53,883 nt of DNA from DATILL01 sp035476575 (GTDB lineage Bacteria; Actinomycetota; Actinomycetes; Mycobacteriales; JACQDL01). Of this stretch, positions 41,454 to 50,246 are shown piece after piece (position 1 is the stretch's first letter; every line of letters begins with the position of its first letter). Location of the stretch: assembly GCA_035476575.1 (NCBI GenBank), contig DATILL010000028.1, positions 1 through 53,883 of the forward strand. The letters are read 5' to 3'. A program made the translations under genes and the position numbers. Below the pieces are notes generated by a model. That model did not search any database. It had not been told where the DNA came from and worked only from the letters and a program-made list of their open reading frames with translations.

Positions 41454-42741
41454 TCATGCGGTTCGTTTTCGGTGTCGGTGGTGCCGGATCGGTTTGCGTT
41501 CCGGGTCGATTGATGGTGGTGGTAGGAGCTCTGGTAGTCCATCTTTCGCTATTCTTACGTCCCAGCCGTTGTGGTGTACGGCGCGGTGGTGAAAACCGCA
41601 GAGGAGCACGCCGTTGCTCTGGTCGGTGCGGCCGCCGTTGGCCCAGTGGACGCAGTGGTGGCAGTGGCACCACTGGTAGGGGCGGTCGCAGCCGGGGAAG
41701 ACGCATCCGCGGTCGCGGAGGATGAGGGCGCGGCGGGCCGTGCCGACGTAGTGCCGGGAGCCGCGGCCGAGGTCCAGCGGCAGGCTTTCTCCGCCGAGGA
41801 CGGCGGGGATGATGTGGGCGTCGCAGGCGAGGCGCCGGACCTGGCTGGCGGGCAGGATGTCACCGCTGTCGAGCTCTCCCACGCCGGTCGCCGCGACCAG
41901 CTTGTCGTACGGCATCGTCACCACGACGGTGGGGCGTTCGCCGCCGTTGTCGGGCAGGTCGTCCATCCGTAGGGACCGGTCGGCCAGATCCACCAACGCA
42001 TCCGCCATCCGTTGCCCGTGGGTGCGGTCGTCCCGCACCCCGGTCTCCGGGTCGGCCGGACGGGGGCGCGGCCAGCGGATCCAAGGCGACCCGCAGCGTC
42101 TCGGCGCCTTCGGTGTCCAGGAACCCGCAGATCCGTTTCAGCCCAGGGCCGGCGGGGGAGATCCGCAGGTCCCGCCGCTTGTATGCCTCGGCGGCCTCCC
42201 GTTCGGCCTGCCGGGCCTGCAGCTCCGCGCTGCCGTCGGGGTCCACCACGTCCAACACGCGGCGCCCCAGCAGCGCGATCGCAGCCGGGTCGAGGGTGGC
42301 GCTGCGCTCGACCAGCTCCCGCTCGGCGGCGGCCCGGACGCCGGTCGGGATCTCGGCCTGCAGTGCCCGCATCGCCTCCGCGATCACCTGCGCGTGATCG
42401 ACGCTGACCGCCCCATCAGCCAGCGCCGCCGCCGTCTCCGGCAGGTCGCCGTCCAGCGCGCGGGCCAGCCGGAGCAGCCGCCCCGCCTCACCGGGCCGCA
42501 CGTTCAACGAGCCCCGCAGCCACGCCCGCGTGTCCGGCGCGTCATGCGCGGACGCAAGACCTCGCGCCTCGGCCTCCCGCACCAACGGCAGCAGCACGCT
42601 GCCGGTGAACCGCCCGACCTGCCGGAACCCCCGCACCAGCACCTCGTCAACCTCGGAGTCGGAAAGCGACGACCAGTCGACGCCACCACACAGGTTAAGC
42701 AGAGCAGAGACCTGCTCGACCAGGGCGACCGCGTTCGACAT
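41454..42741 (-). pseudogene. Frameshifted DUF222/13E12-repeat HNH endonuclease
   Basis: The 5' part (42741 to about 42062) encodes a DUF222 domain, starting MSNAVALVEQVSALLNLCGG, with AVSVDHAQVIAEAMRALQAE and LKRICGFLDTEGAETLRVAL. The 3' part, in the next frame, gives RPADPETGVRDDRTHGQRMA and the HNH nuclease CVFPGCDRPYQWCHCHHCVH, then HWANGGRTDQSNGVLLCGFH. Joining them by removing one base from the five-G run at 42062-42066 restores PLAAPRPADPETG, the usual family sequence. So it is a single gene with one extra base in a homopolymer. This may be real decay, phase variation or a sequencing error. Members are mobile-intron-like or repeat-family nucleases with unknown targets. Confidence 0.85.
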
Positions 42742-42806
42742 AGGAGAAGAATAAACGGAGCCACCGACAGAACCACCCCGCTAACCCGAGGGTCGGAGAA
42801 AAAGAT

Positions 42807-42914
42807 GAGAAACTTCGGTGAGTACAGCGGCGAGCGCCCACAGTAGTTCGGCGTGAGGGATGAACGAGGAAGGCGAGAAACTTCGACCAGCACAGCGGCG
42901 AGTTCCCACGGTAG
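42807..42914. repeat. Pair of 40-bp imperfect direct repeats
   Basis: Copies at 42807-42846 and 42875-42914, offset 68 bases, agree at 33 of 40 positions. Both start gagaaacttcg and share acagcggcgag and cccac.gtag. Upstream of the HNH gene start. Confidence 0.85.
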
Positions 42915-42926
42915 TCCCGGTGGCAC

Positions 42927-42949
42927 GCTAGTCGCCGAAGGCGACTGGC
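42927..42949. repeat. Hairpin AGTCGCC gaa GGCGACT
   Basis: A ten-pair stem (one G-T pair) with a three-base loop, directly after the second 40-bp repeat. It could be a terminator or a recombination or protein-binding site. Confidence 0.6.
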
Positions 42950-43188
42950 GCGGCAGCCAGAAACCCGCGTACAGCAGCTAGAAACCCGCGAAGCATATGG
43001 TGACCGAAGCAGCCCACACATGCAGGCCGCGCCCGCCGCTCTCGTCGGCCGTGGGAGCCCCGACAGCGGCTGCCCGATGGCGAGCGCGGAACGTTCGCGC
43101 ATCGTGGCAGCGCTGGAGGTTGCCGACCGGATTGTGGCAGCCCGGCCGGTGAGGATCCGGCGGCGAGCGGGACCTGTCCGCCGTTGGA

Positions 43189-43226
43189 TCACTGATCTCG
43201 TGGTTAATTGGCCACAAGATCAGTGA
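43189..43226. repeat. 38-bp near-perfect inverted repeat
   Basis: Arms TCACTGATCTcGTGG and CCACaAGATCAGTGA pair over 14 positions with one internal mismatch, around an eight-base AT-rich centre (ttaattgg). It lies 128 bases before the amidase start. Candidate terminator, operator or mobile-element end. Confidence 0.75.
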
Positions 43227-43353
43227 AGCTGTTCGGCACCCCGGTTGACCCCGGAAATGATCAAGACGCTGACCTGGGCTGATGCAGCCTGATCAAGACG
43301 CGTCGCTTCCGGACAGCTTCACTGCCGGTGAGGAGCTCGAAGGAGGAAGGCCA

Positions 43354-44772
43354 GTGGAGGTCCGCGAGTACGCGCGGTACGACGCCGTAGGGCTCCGCGC
43401 CCTGATCGCGGCGGGTGAGGTGACCGCCGCCGAGGTCGAGGTTGCCGCCCGGCAGGCCCTCGACGTGGCGAACGCGCAGGTCAACGGCCTTGCGCTGCCG
43501 GTGTTCTCGCCGGCCCTCGACCACGCCGAGGACGGGCCGCTGGCCGGGGTGCCGTTCCTGATCAAGGATCTCGGGCCGGTGGCGGAGGGGGTGCCGTTCG
43601 CGCTGGGCAGCCGGAGCCTGCAGGGTCTTGTGGCGCAGCACGACAGTGAGCTGATGACCCGGTTCCGGGCCGCCGGCCTGGTCACCCTGGGCCTGACCAC
43701 CGTGCCGGAGATGACGATCAGCTTCTCCACCGAGTCGGTCAAGCACGGGCCGACCCGCAACCCGTGGGACCTGGCGCAGGGCGTGGGCGGGTCCAGCGGT
43801 GGCGCCGCCGCGCTCGTCGCGGCCGGTGCGGTGCCTCTCGCGCACGGCGGTGACGGGGCTGGCTCGCTGCGGATCCCGGCGTCGTGTTGCGGGTTGGTCG
43901 GGCTCAAGCCGAGCCGGGGTCGCACGCCGTGCGGGCCCGACCTGGGGGAGCCGATGTTCGGGATGGCGTACGAGCTCGGGCTGTCCCGCACCGTCCGCGA
44001 CACCGCCCACTTTCTGGACGCCGTCCAGGGGCCGGGCGTCGGCGACAAGTACACCGCGCCACCCCCGCTGGGTCGGTACGCCGACGAGCTGGGGGCTGAC
44101 CCGGGCCGGCTGCGGGTGGCGGTGACCACGCGGGCCTGGTCGGGGGTGGCGGTAGACCGCGAGGTGGCCGCGGCGGCGGTCGCGGTCGGCGACGTACTGG
44201 CCGAGTTCGGGCACGACGTCACCGACGCGAGCCCGGCCGTCGACTGGGACGCCGTCCTGCGGGCAACCCGGGCCGAGCTTGCCGCGATCGCCGCGCCGTT
44301 CCTCATGGCGCCGCGAGCACCGGACCCGACCAGGCTGGAGGCCGTCTCCCGGCAGGTCCTGGCGGAGATGAAGGATCTCAGCGCGCTGGAGCTGATGGCC
44401 GGGCTGGACGCGCAGAACCGGGTGAGCCGGTCGGTGGGTGGGTTCTTCACCGAGTATGACCTGCTGGTCACGCCGACCCTGGGGCAGCTTCCCGCGCCGC
44501 ACGGCACCCTGCGGTACGACGACCCCGGCCACACCGTGACAAGCTGGCTGCGGTCGCTCTTCGACTACGGGCCGTTCACCGTGTTGTTCAACGTCTCCGG
44601 GCAGCCGGCGATCAGCCTGCCGCTGGGGCAGAGCGAGGGCGGGCTGCCGATTGGCGTGCAGCTTGTGGCCCCGTACGGTCGCGAGGACCTGCTGTTCCGG
44701 GTCGCCGCGCGGCTTGAGCAGGTCATGCCCTGGGGAGGGCGGACCCCTCAGGTCCACGTCGGGAACCGCTGA
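43354..44772 (+). CDS. Amidase-signature family enzyme (472 aa)
   Basis: The Ser-cisSer-Lys triad is visible: catalytic lysine 71 in PFLIKDLG, the serine-rich GVGGSSGGAAALVAAGAV loop, and the nucleophile loop GGDGAGSLRIPASCCGLVGL. C-terminal motifs include VLFNVSGQPAISLPLG and GLPIGVQLVAPYGREDLLFR. It hydrolyses an amide to acid and ammonia; the specific substrate is not identifiable. A glutamyl-tRNA amidotransferase role is unlikely, since no gatB/gatC genes are near and it lacks the full GatA spacing. GTG 43354 was chosen because AGGAGG is seven bases upstream; the frame to 43282 has no such signal. It appears monocistronic or to lead the DUF3048 gene 100 bases on. Confidence 0.92.
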   Translation: MEVREYARYDAVGLRALIAAGEVTAAEVEVAARQALDVANAQVNGLALPVFSPALDHAEDGPLAGVPFLIKDLGPVAEGVPFALGSRSLQGLVAQHDSELMTRFRAAGLVTLGLTTVPEMTISFSTESVKHGPTRNPWDLAQGVGGSSGGAAALVAAGAVPLAHGGDGAGSLRIPASCCGLVGLKPSRGRTPCGPDLGEPMFGMAYELGLSRTVRDTAHFLDAVQGPGVGDKYTAPPPLGRYADELGADPGRLRVAVTTRAWSGVAVDREVAAAAVAVGDVLAEFGHDVTDASPAVDWDAVLRATRAELAAIAAPFLMAPRAPDPTRLEAVSRQVLAEMKDLSALELMAGLDAQNRVSRSVGGFFTEYDLLVTPTLGQLPAPHGTLRYDDPGHTVTSWLRSLFDYGPFTVLFNVSGQPAISLPLGQSEGGLPIGVQLVAPYGREDLLFRVAARLEQVMPWGGRTPQVHVGNR

Positions 44773-44872
44773 CTCGACCGGCACCGCCCAGTGTGGACTC
44801 GCCCGGTGCGTGGACCGTGGACCACACCTGCGGGCTAATAGCGAGCTGCTGGCTGGCTTTTAGGCTTCTGGT

Positions 44873-45931
44873 ATGGGGGAAATGCGGATCTCCGCCGGGC
44901 GTCGTACCGTGCTGCTGCTGTCCGCGCTGTTGGTAGTGGCGGTCGTGGGTGAGGGTTGCGGCTGTTCGTGGGGGTCTGGCGGAGCGCGGGGGAGCGGCCC
45001 CTCGGCTGGCCCGACGTCGACGCCGGTGCCGCGCCCGGAGCCCAACCCGACGAACCCCCTCACCGGGACGGGGGCGCCGCCCGGCGGACCGGTCATCGCG
45101 GTCAAGATCGACAACGTGGCGGCGGCGCGGCCGCAGGTGGGGCTGGCCGGGGCGGACGTGGTGTATGTCGAGATGGTCGAGGGCGGGCTGACCCGGCTGG
45201 TGGCGGTCTACGCCAGCCGGCGGCCGCGGACAGTGGGGCCGGTACGCAGCGTGCGCAGCTCCGACCCCGAGCTGCTGGCGCACTACGGTCCGATTGTTCT
45301 GGCGTTCTCCGGCGGGGCCGCTGGCGTGGTGGCGCACTTTCGCCGCTCGCCGCTGGTGGACGGTTCGACGTACGCGCATGCGGGGGCGTACCGGCGGCTT
45401 GCCGGGCGGCCGGCGCCGCACAACCTGATGGTCGACCTGTACCTGCTGGCCAGGGCGTTGCCGAGAGCGGGTGGGGTGCGGGACGTGGGGTTCCGTTGGG
45501 CCTTGGGCGACCCTCGGCTGAGCGCGGCCCGCCGGGCGAGCCGGCTTGCGGTGCGGATGGGCGGCACGCTGGTCAGCTTTGCGTGGGACGGGCCGCATCA
45601 CGTGTTCGACCAGACCGCGGACGGCGGTCCGGTGCGGGAGGCCGGCGGCCGGCCGCTGGCGACGCCGAACGTGCTGGTGCAGCTCTGCCCGGTCACTGTG
45701 GACCGCACGGACGTGGACGTGGTCGGCAACCCGGCCCAGTACACGCACACCGTCGGGAGCGGGGCGGTGCTGCTCTTCCGCGACGGCAAGGTGATCGCCG
45801 GACGCTGGCGGCGGACGCAGGCCAGCGCTGCCACCGAGTATCTAGACGAGCAGGGGCAGCCGCTGCTGCTGCGGCCGGGGGGAGTCTGGGTGCTGCACGC
45901 GCCGCAGGGCAGCCTCGTCCACTACGGCTGA
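44873..45931 (+). CDS. DUF3048-domain exported protein (352 aa)
   Basis: An N-terminal hydrophobic segment RTVLLLSALLVVAVVGEGC followed by Cys suggests a lipoprotein or signal anchor, but the lipobox (VGEGC) is weak. A low-complexity Pro/Gly/Ser linker follows. Then comes the DUF3048 region, with IAVKIDNVAAARPQVGLAGA, DVVYVEMVEGGLTRLVAVYA, TVGPVRSVRSSDPELLAHYG, YRRLAGRPAPHNLMVDLYLL and the C-terminal VWVLHAPQGSLVHYG. Function is unknown, although related proteins (YerB-like) are extracytoplasmic. Two in-frame ATG codons lie at 44873 and 44882; the first is taken. It closes with a strong hairpin shared with the convergent giant gene. Confidence 0.88.
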   Translation: MGEMRISAGRRTVLLLSALLVVAVVGEGCGCSWGSGGARGSGPSAGPTSTPVPRPEPNPTNPLTGTGAPPGGPVIAVKIDNVAAARPQVGLAGADVVYVEMVEGGLTRLVAVYASRRPRTVGPVRSVRSSDPELLAHYGPIVLAFSGGAAGVVAHFRRSPLVDGSTYAHAGAYRRLAGRPAPHNLMVDLYLLARALPRAGGVRDVGFRWALGDPRLSAARRASRLAVRMGGTLVSFAWDGPHHVFDQTADGGPVREAGGRPLATPNVLVQLCPVTVDRTDVDVVGNPAQYTHTVGSGAVLLFRDGKVIAGRWRRTQASAATEYLDEQGQPLLLRPGGVWVLHAPQGSLVHYG

Positions 45932-45960
45932 CGCCGTACTCACGGCTCGGTCCGGGCGCC

Positions 45961-46001
45961 GGGGCACTGGTCACCACCCGCGCGGAGGTGACCAGTGCCC
46001 C
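45961..46001. terminator. 15-pair bidirectional terminator hairpin
   Basis: Perfect arms GGGGCACTGGTCACC / GGTGACCAGTGCCCC with an 11-base loop, between the convergent stops of the DUF3048 gene and the 1301-aa gene. It is the strongest hairpin in the window and serves either strand. Confidence 0.8.
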
Positions 46002-46007
46002 GCCCGG

Positions 46008-49000
46008 TCAGAACGTCGCCGTGACCACGCCGAGGTAGTTCGCCTTGAGCGCGGTCCACGAGCCGGTGAAGGTCTTGACCGGATCGCTGGCCCAGCTCCA
46101 GTACTGGAACGACACCTTGTCGTTGGCCTCGTCCACGGTGATTGGGCCCTCAAGGGGGATCACGTGCTTCCCCTTGCTCGACTGCAGCAGAGCGGTCTTG
46201 ATCCACAGCACGATGTGGTTGTTGTTCGTCTTGCTGATCGCCTTGATCTTGGCCGGGCTGGTGTCGTCGTCGAACGTGACCGAGGTGTAGAACCCGGTCT
46301 TGATGTACCAGTCCTTCATCTCCTTGGCCGAGGAGTAGATCGCGACGGACTCGTCGGGCGCGCCCTCGTAGTCAAAGAACCAGTTCTCGCTGTCGCGCAG
46401 CGCGGACATCAGCATCCAGTCGGCCTGCGGCGGCATGTCGTGCTTGGCGAGCAGCTTCCCGTAGTCGGCGTTGCGCAGGTCCCAGCCAGGCGCGACCTTC
46501 AGGTCGCCGAGGAAGCCGATGCCGCCGCCATAGAGCGCGTCGGCGAAGAGCTTGAACTCGGCGGGCTTGCGCTGGATGGCGTGGTGGTAGAACGCCGCCG
46601 CGGTGCACAGCCCGATCCCGGCCTGGTTGAACAGGTTGGCGTTGCCGGCCAGCGCCTTGATCCGGGTGAGCACCGTGTTCTCGTCGAGCTTCGGCCACGC
46701 CTTCCGGAAGGTCAGTGGGCTGGACGCGTCGCCGTCCCCGCCGAGGGCACCGCCCACCTTGTCGACGAGCTTCTCGACCAGCCCGGACGGCGACTGGCTG
46801 TCGCCCCAGGTCGCGGCGAGCGCCGCCGGGTTCTGCGAGTAGCCGCCGCTGCCGGGCCCCGAGCCGTTGCCACCCGCCGCGGAACCGTTGCCCCCGCCGC
46901 TGTGGCCTCCTCCCTGGACCGGCGTGGCGCTGCCGCCCGATCCGGGTCCCGAGCCGCCGGCCGCGCCCTGCCCCTGCGTCCGGTCGAAGTAGTTGATCTT
47001 CGCACCGTCCTGCGAGTGGCTGCCCCCGCCGCCGTGGCCGCCACCGCCACCCAGCGCCCCGCCGGTGTACGCCGACGCGGCCGTCCTGGCCAGGTCGGTG
47101 ACCATCTCGGCCGCGATGCGCTGCCGCTCGGTGTTGGCCTTAAGCAGGTTGTTCATGTTTTCGCCTGCCTGCTGCCCGGCGGTGGCAGCACCGGCGGAGG
47201 TGGCCTGCAAGGCTGCCTGGGCAAGTCCGATCGTGGCCTGCAGGCCGCTCATGTCGCGGAACATGTTGCCGTTCTGGATCGCCGCGAGCACCGCCGCGGT
47301 GCCCATCGGGTCGGGCAGGCTGGTCGGCGCGGTGATGTTGATGATCGGGTTGCTGAGCTGTCCCGGCTTGACGTCCTCCGGGGTGGCCCGGGAGCCGGTC
47401 TGGATCGCGGCGATGTCGCTGGGCTGGATCGGGATCGGCGAGTCCTGCCAGTTCCAGAACCGGGTGATGTCCAGCTTCTCCGCGCAGTTGCTCCTGCCGA
47501 GCACGGCCTCGGCGAAGGTGCCGCCGGTGGCCAGCGGGACGATGTCCTCCTTGGCCGCGCCGATGGTGATGCCGCGGTCCTTGAGCCACTCCGCCCAGGT
47601 CTCGTCGTTGGCGGGGTCACTGTTCATCCGGAACGCGAGGTAGTTGCCGATGTAGCGAACCGGGCGCGGGTCGACAACCTGCGCGACCGGCACCATCTGG
47701 TCACCGACCTCGATCCCGTACCCGGACAGCAGGAGTGCGATCTGCGTCGCGTCCAGCGACCGGTAGATCGCCTGGCTGTAGTGCATCCGGTTGTCCATCA
47801 GGTGCTGCTTGAGGTTGACGTTCACGCCGCCGGGCTTGACCTGGACGACCGGGGTCTGACCAGCTTTGCCCTTCCGGATCCGGATGGTGGGCAGCTCGAC
47901 GGGGAACCGAACCCCGTTGCGGTTCAGGGTGAGCGTCACGGTGGCGTCGATGTCGCGTTCGGTGCTCGACCCGGTGACCGCGATCCGCCCGACCTGGCTC
48001 ATCGGCACCGGCGAGTCTGGCCCGACAGTGGTGATCTTGGCGCCGTTGAGGTCCCGGAACACGATCTTGACGTCGGCCCCGGCGCTCTCCACGGCACCGC
48101 CCTCGACCAGCACGTCTGTCGGCAGGTAGAGAGAGTTCGTCAACGGGCGTAGCACGTTCAGGTTCAGCAGCCCGGACAGCCGCGAGGTCTGGGCCGGGGT
48201 CCATAGCTGGTCGTTCATCACCTGGAGCACCGACATCGCGGCGCTTGGCTTCACCGACCCGGCTGCCAGGGCCGTGGCCGCGCCGGCCTCGAGCGCCTCG
48301 CCCTTCGTGGTCTTGTCGGTGTCCTTGCCCGCCGCCATCCTGCCCACGCTCAGCGCCGCCAACGTGGTGCGCGTCCTCAGCACGTCGGACGTGAACGCCG
48401 CGAGGCTGCTGCCGAGCAACGAGAAGTGGCTCTCCGTCTCCGGGGCGATCTCGAGCACGTCGAGGTTGCGCAGCGCCTCGGCGATGCCGTACGAGAGCGC
48501 CGCCCTGGTCAGCACGCCCTGGAACCGCCGAATGATCGCGTCGTTGGTGAGATCGGCCAGCGCGACCGGGATGAACACCACCCGATCTGCCTTCACCACG
48601 GACACCTCGACCCGGTAGACCTGCACGACCTCGTAGTACTGGATGGTCAGCGCGTGCATGTGGTTGTAGTTCGCCAGGACCCGGGTGCTGACGCCCTCGT
48701 GCTCGCTCTGCGACACCTCCTTGACGACGGACGCGCGGCGGCTGCGGTTGCTGTGCGCGTGCTGGTGCGTCCGGTCGTTGATCTGCTGGTTCATCGCGCT
48801 GGCGATGTTCCGGTGGCCCCACGACGTCGAGTAGCTGTCGGCGTTGGACTGGCTGCTCGCCTCGCTGCTGGTGTGCCCGACGGACCCGCTCGGACCGCCG
48901 AACAGCCCGCCGAGCGGCGCGCTGATCTCCGCCGCCGACGACGTGCCGGACTGGGTTGAGTGGCTGTTGACGTTCGACTCGGAGAAGCCGCCCTGTGCCT

Positions 49001-49913
49001 CGTTCGCGACGGCCTTGGTGACCTCGCTGATCGACCGGTTGCGCGACTGGTCGTTCGTCAGGTCGTCGGTCTCGTTGATGATCTCGGTCTCGCCGGCGCG
49101 GCTGCGGCGGGACCAGTCGACGACCGCGATCCTCGTGCTCTCGCCAGGGGCGAGGGACGTGCCGTGCAGGAGCTGGCCGAGCGTGACCCCCTGCGCGAAC
49201 CAGGACTGGTTGAACGTCAGCAGCGCGCCGAACGCGGTCCGCTTGAACCCCGCGTCCGCCCTCGCCAGCACCTGCAGGTCGATCGGCTTGAACCCGAGCC
49301 CGGTCACGTCGACCAGCTGCTCGTTCTCGTTGAGCGGGATCGTGTCGAGCAGCAGGGTGGAGTACTGCACCCGCTCCGTGGGGTACTCGCCGCTCTTGGG
49401 CAGCAGGTCCGGCGGCTGTTCCGGGTCGTAGCCCACCGTGTTCTCCGGAAAGTACGCCGCGGTCAGCAGGCGCAGCGCCGCCCGGTACGGCGGGTACAGC
49501 GCGAGGTCGCGCACCGTCTGCGCGTCCAGGCCGTCGCGGACCGGGACCACCGCGGCGTCCGGTATGGCCTGCAGCACGTGGACCGGCAGGAACTGCAGCT
49601 CGGAAACGGCCTTGCCGGCGGCGTCCGCCTCGCGCACCAGGTCCGCGGTCGGGCTGCCGTGCTGGTAGAGCGCGCTTTTCAGGTCCGTGCCGGCGCCCAC
49701 CAGCTTGGCCGCCGCGTCGAACACCGCGGACGTGGCGAGGTCGAAGACCGTGCCGATCTCCAGCAGCGTGAGGGCCGCGGTGGCGCCGTCGGTGACGCCG
49801 AGCAGGGCCTTCGGGGAGAGGTTCAGCAGCTCGCGGACAGGCTTGGTGCGGAACTCGGTCCTGACCAGGTCGACAAGCTGATCGTGCCCGTTGATGTCTA
49901 CGGTCGGCGGCAT
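46008..49913 (-). CDS. Giant multidomain protein with papain-like C-terminus (1301 aa)
   Basis: I do not recognise the N-terminal 900 residues. They contain NENEQLVDVTGLGFKPIDLQ, LLHGTSLAPGESTRIAVVDW, a Ser/His/Gln-rich low-complexity stretch (about 308-391) and LTIQYYEVVQVYRVEVSVVK. A Gly-rich linker spans about 945-1030. The C-terminal domain has NQAGIGLCTAAAFYHH with Cys1103, NNNHIVLWIKT with His1233 and FQYWSWASDP near 1270-1278. These are ordered like the Cys-His-Asp/Asn sites of papain-like peptidases and transglutaminase-fold toxins. That activity is inference from three motifs. No signal peptide or membrane helix is seen. ATG 49913 has GGAG five bases upstream; longer starts exist. 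It is convergent with the DUF3048 gene across a terminator. Confidence 0.72.
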   Translation of the reverse strand: MPPTVDINGHDQLVDLVRTEFRTKPVRELLNLSPKALLGVTDGATAALTLLEIGTVFDLATSAVFDAAAKLVGAGTDLKSALYQHGSPTADLVREADAAGKAVSELQFLPVHVLQAIPDAAVVPVRDGLDAQTVRDLALYPPYRAALRLLTAAYFPENTVGYDPEQPPDLLPKSGEYPTERVQYSTLLLDTIPLNENEQLVDVTGLGFKPIDLQVLARADAGFKRTAFGALLTFNQSWFAQGVTLGQLLHGTSLAPGESTRIAVVDWSRRSRAGETEIINETDDLTNDQSRNRSISEVTKAVANEAQGGFSESNVNSHSTQSGTSSAAEISAPLGGLFGGPSGSVGHTSSEASSQSNADSYSTSWGHRNIASAMNQQINDRTHQHAHSNRSRRASVVKEVSQSEHEGVSTRVLANYNHMHALTIQYYEVVQVYRVEVSVVKADRVVFIPVALADLTNDAIIRRFQGVLTRAALSYGIAEALRNLDVLEIAPETESHFSLLGSSLAAFTSDVLRTRTTLAALSVGRMAAGKDTDKTTKGEALEAGAATALAAGSVKPSAAMSVLQVMNDQLWTPAQTSRLSGLLNLNVLRPLTNSLYLPTDVLVEGGAVESAGADVKIVFRDLNGAKITTVGPDSPVPMSQVGRIAVTGSSTERDIDATVTLTLNRNGVRFPVELPTIRIRKGKAGQTPVVQVKPGGVNVNLKQHLMDNRMHYSQAIYRSLDATQIALLLSGYGIEVGDQMVPVAQVVDPRPVRYIGNYLAFRMNSDPANDETWAEWLKDRGITIGAAKEDIVPLATGGTFAEAVLGRSNCAEKLDITRFWNWQDSPIPIQPSDIAAIQTGSRATPEDVKPGQLSNPIINITAPTSLPDPMGTAAVLAAIQNGNMFRDMSGLQATIGLAQAALQATSAGAATAGQQAGENMNNLLKANTERQRIAAEMVTDLARTAASAYTGGALGGGGGHGGGGSHSQDGAKINYFDRTQGQGAAGGSGPGSGGSATPVQGGGHSGGGNGSAAGGNGSGPGSGGYSQNPAALAATWGDSQSPSGLVEKLVDKVGGALGGDGDASSPLTFRKAWPKLDENTVLTRIKALAGNANLFNQAGIGLCTAAAFYHHAIQRKPAEFKLFADALYGGGIGFLGDLKVAPGWDLRNADYGKLLAKHDMPPQADWMLMSALRDSENWFFDYEGAPDESVAIYSSAKEMKDWYIKTGFYTSVTFDDDTSPAKIKAISKTNNNHIVLWIKTALLQSSKGKHVIPLEGPITVDEANDKVSFQYWSWASDPVKTFTGSWTALKANYLGVVTATF

Positions 49914-50246
49914 AGCGGCTCCGATCCTCATATGCGGACGACGCACGATCGGTCCTTGGACGATCGTGCTACTACACAGCGGTGCAGCCGGGGTGGGGCC
50001 AGATACATCGGCTCCGAAATGTGCGCGTCACGCGACGAAACACCTATTTCTGGATATAGCGTCCTAGCGCGAACGCGCCGTCATGCCGCTGAGTGAGGTC
50101 ACTCGATCTTGTGACAACCACGTCAGCATCGGATCCGCGGCCGGTGACAGCTACCTTGATACTGAGTGCCTGAGTGCCTGAGTGAGCTGCGGGATCCAGA
50201 TCGACGGCGGCGAGCTGAGCTGTGGATGTCTGCGGGGGCTGGCTGG
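49914..50246. other. Intergenic stretch upstream of the giant gene
   Basis: 333 bases, lower in GC than the genes around, between two minus-strand genes. It probably holds the giant gene's promoter. A tandem of tgagtgcc-type units lies near 50162-50185 (ctgagtgcctgagtgcctgagtg). No gene supported. Confidence 0.45.

Larger units (their letters stand above)
42742..43353. other. Gene-poor gap with repeats and hairpins
   Basis: About 610 bases between the HNH gene and the amidase. No convincing gene; a 68-codon frame ending at 43226 has no ribosome binding site and no domain. It contains a pair of 40-base direct repeats and two hairpins, listed separately. The combination resembles debris or a target site of mobile DNA, though no transposase is present. 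Confidence 0.55.

Noticed and set aside
43020..43226. 68-codon plus-strand frame ending inside the 38-bp inverted repeat
   Set aside because: No ribosome binding site or homology; the inverted repeat better explains the region.
42742..43353. Insertion sequence between the repeats
   Set aside because: No transposase frame, no matching terminal inverted repeats at both ends and no target duplication visible.
43354..44772. Calling the amidase GatA
   Set aside because: No gatB or gatC neighbours, and the nucleophile loop reads GGDGAGSLRIPA, not the GatA-type sequence I would expect; generic amidase is safer.
46164..48152. Long plus-strand open frame opposite the giant gene
   Set aside because: Composition is that of an antisense shadow (Val/Arg/Asp/Leu/Gly repeats of reverse codons); the minus strand has a good start signal and coherent domains.
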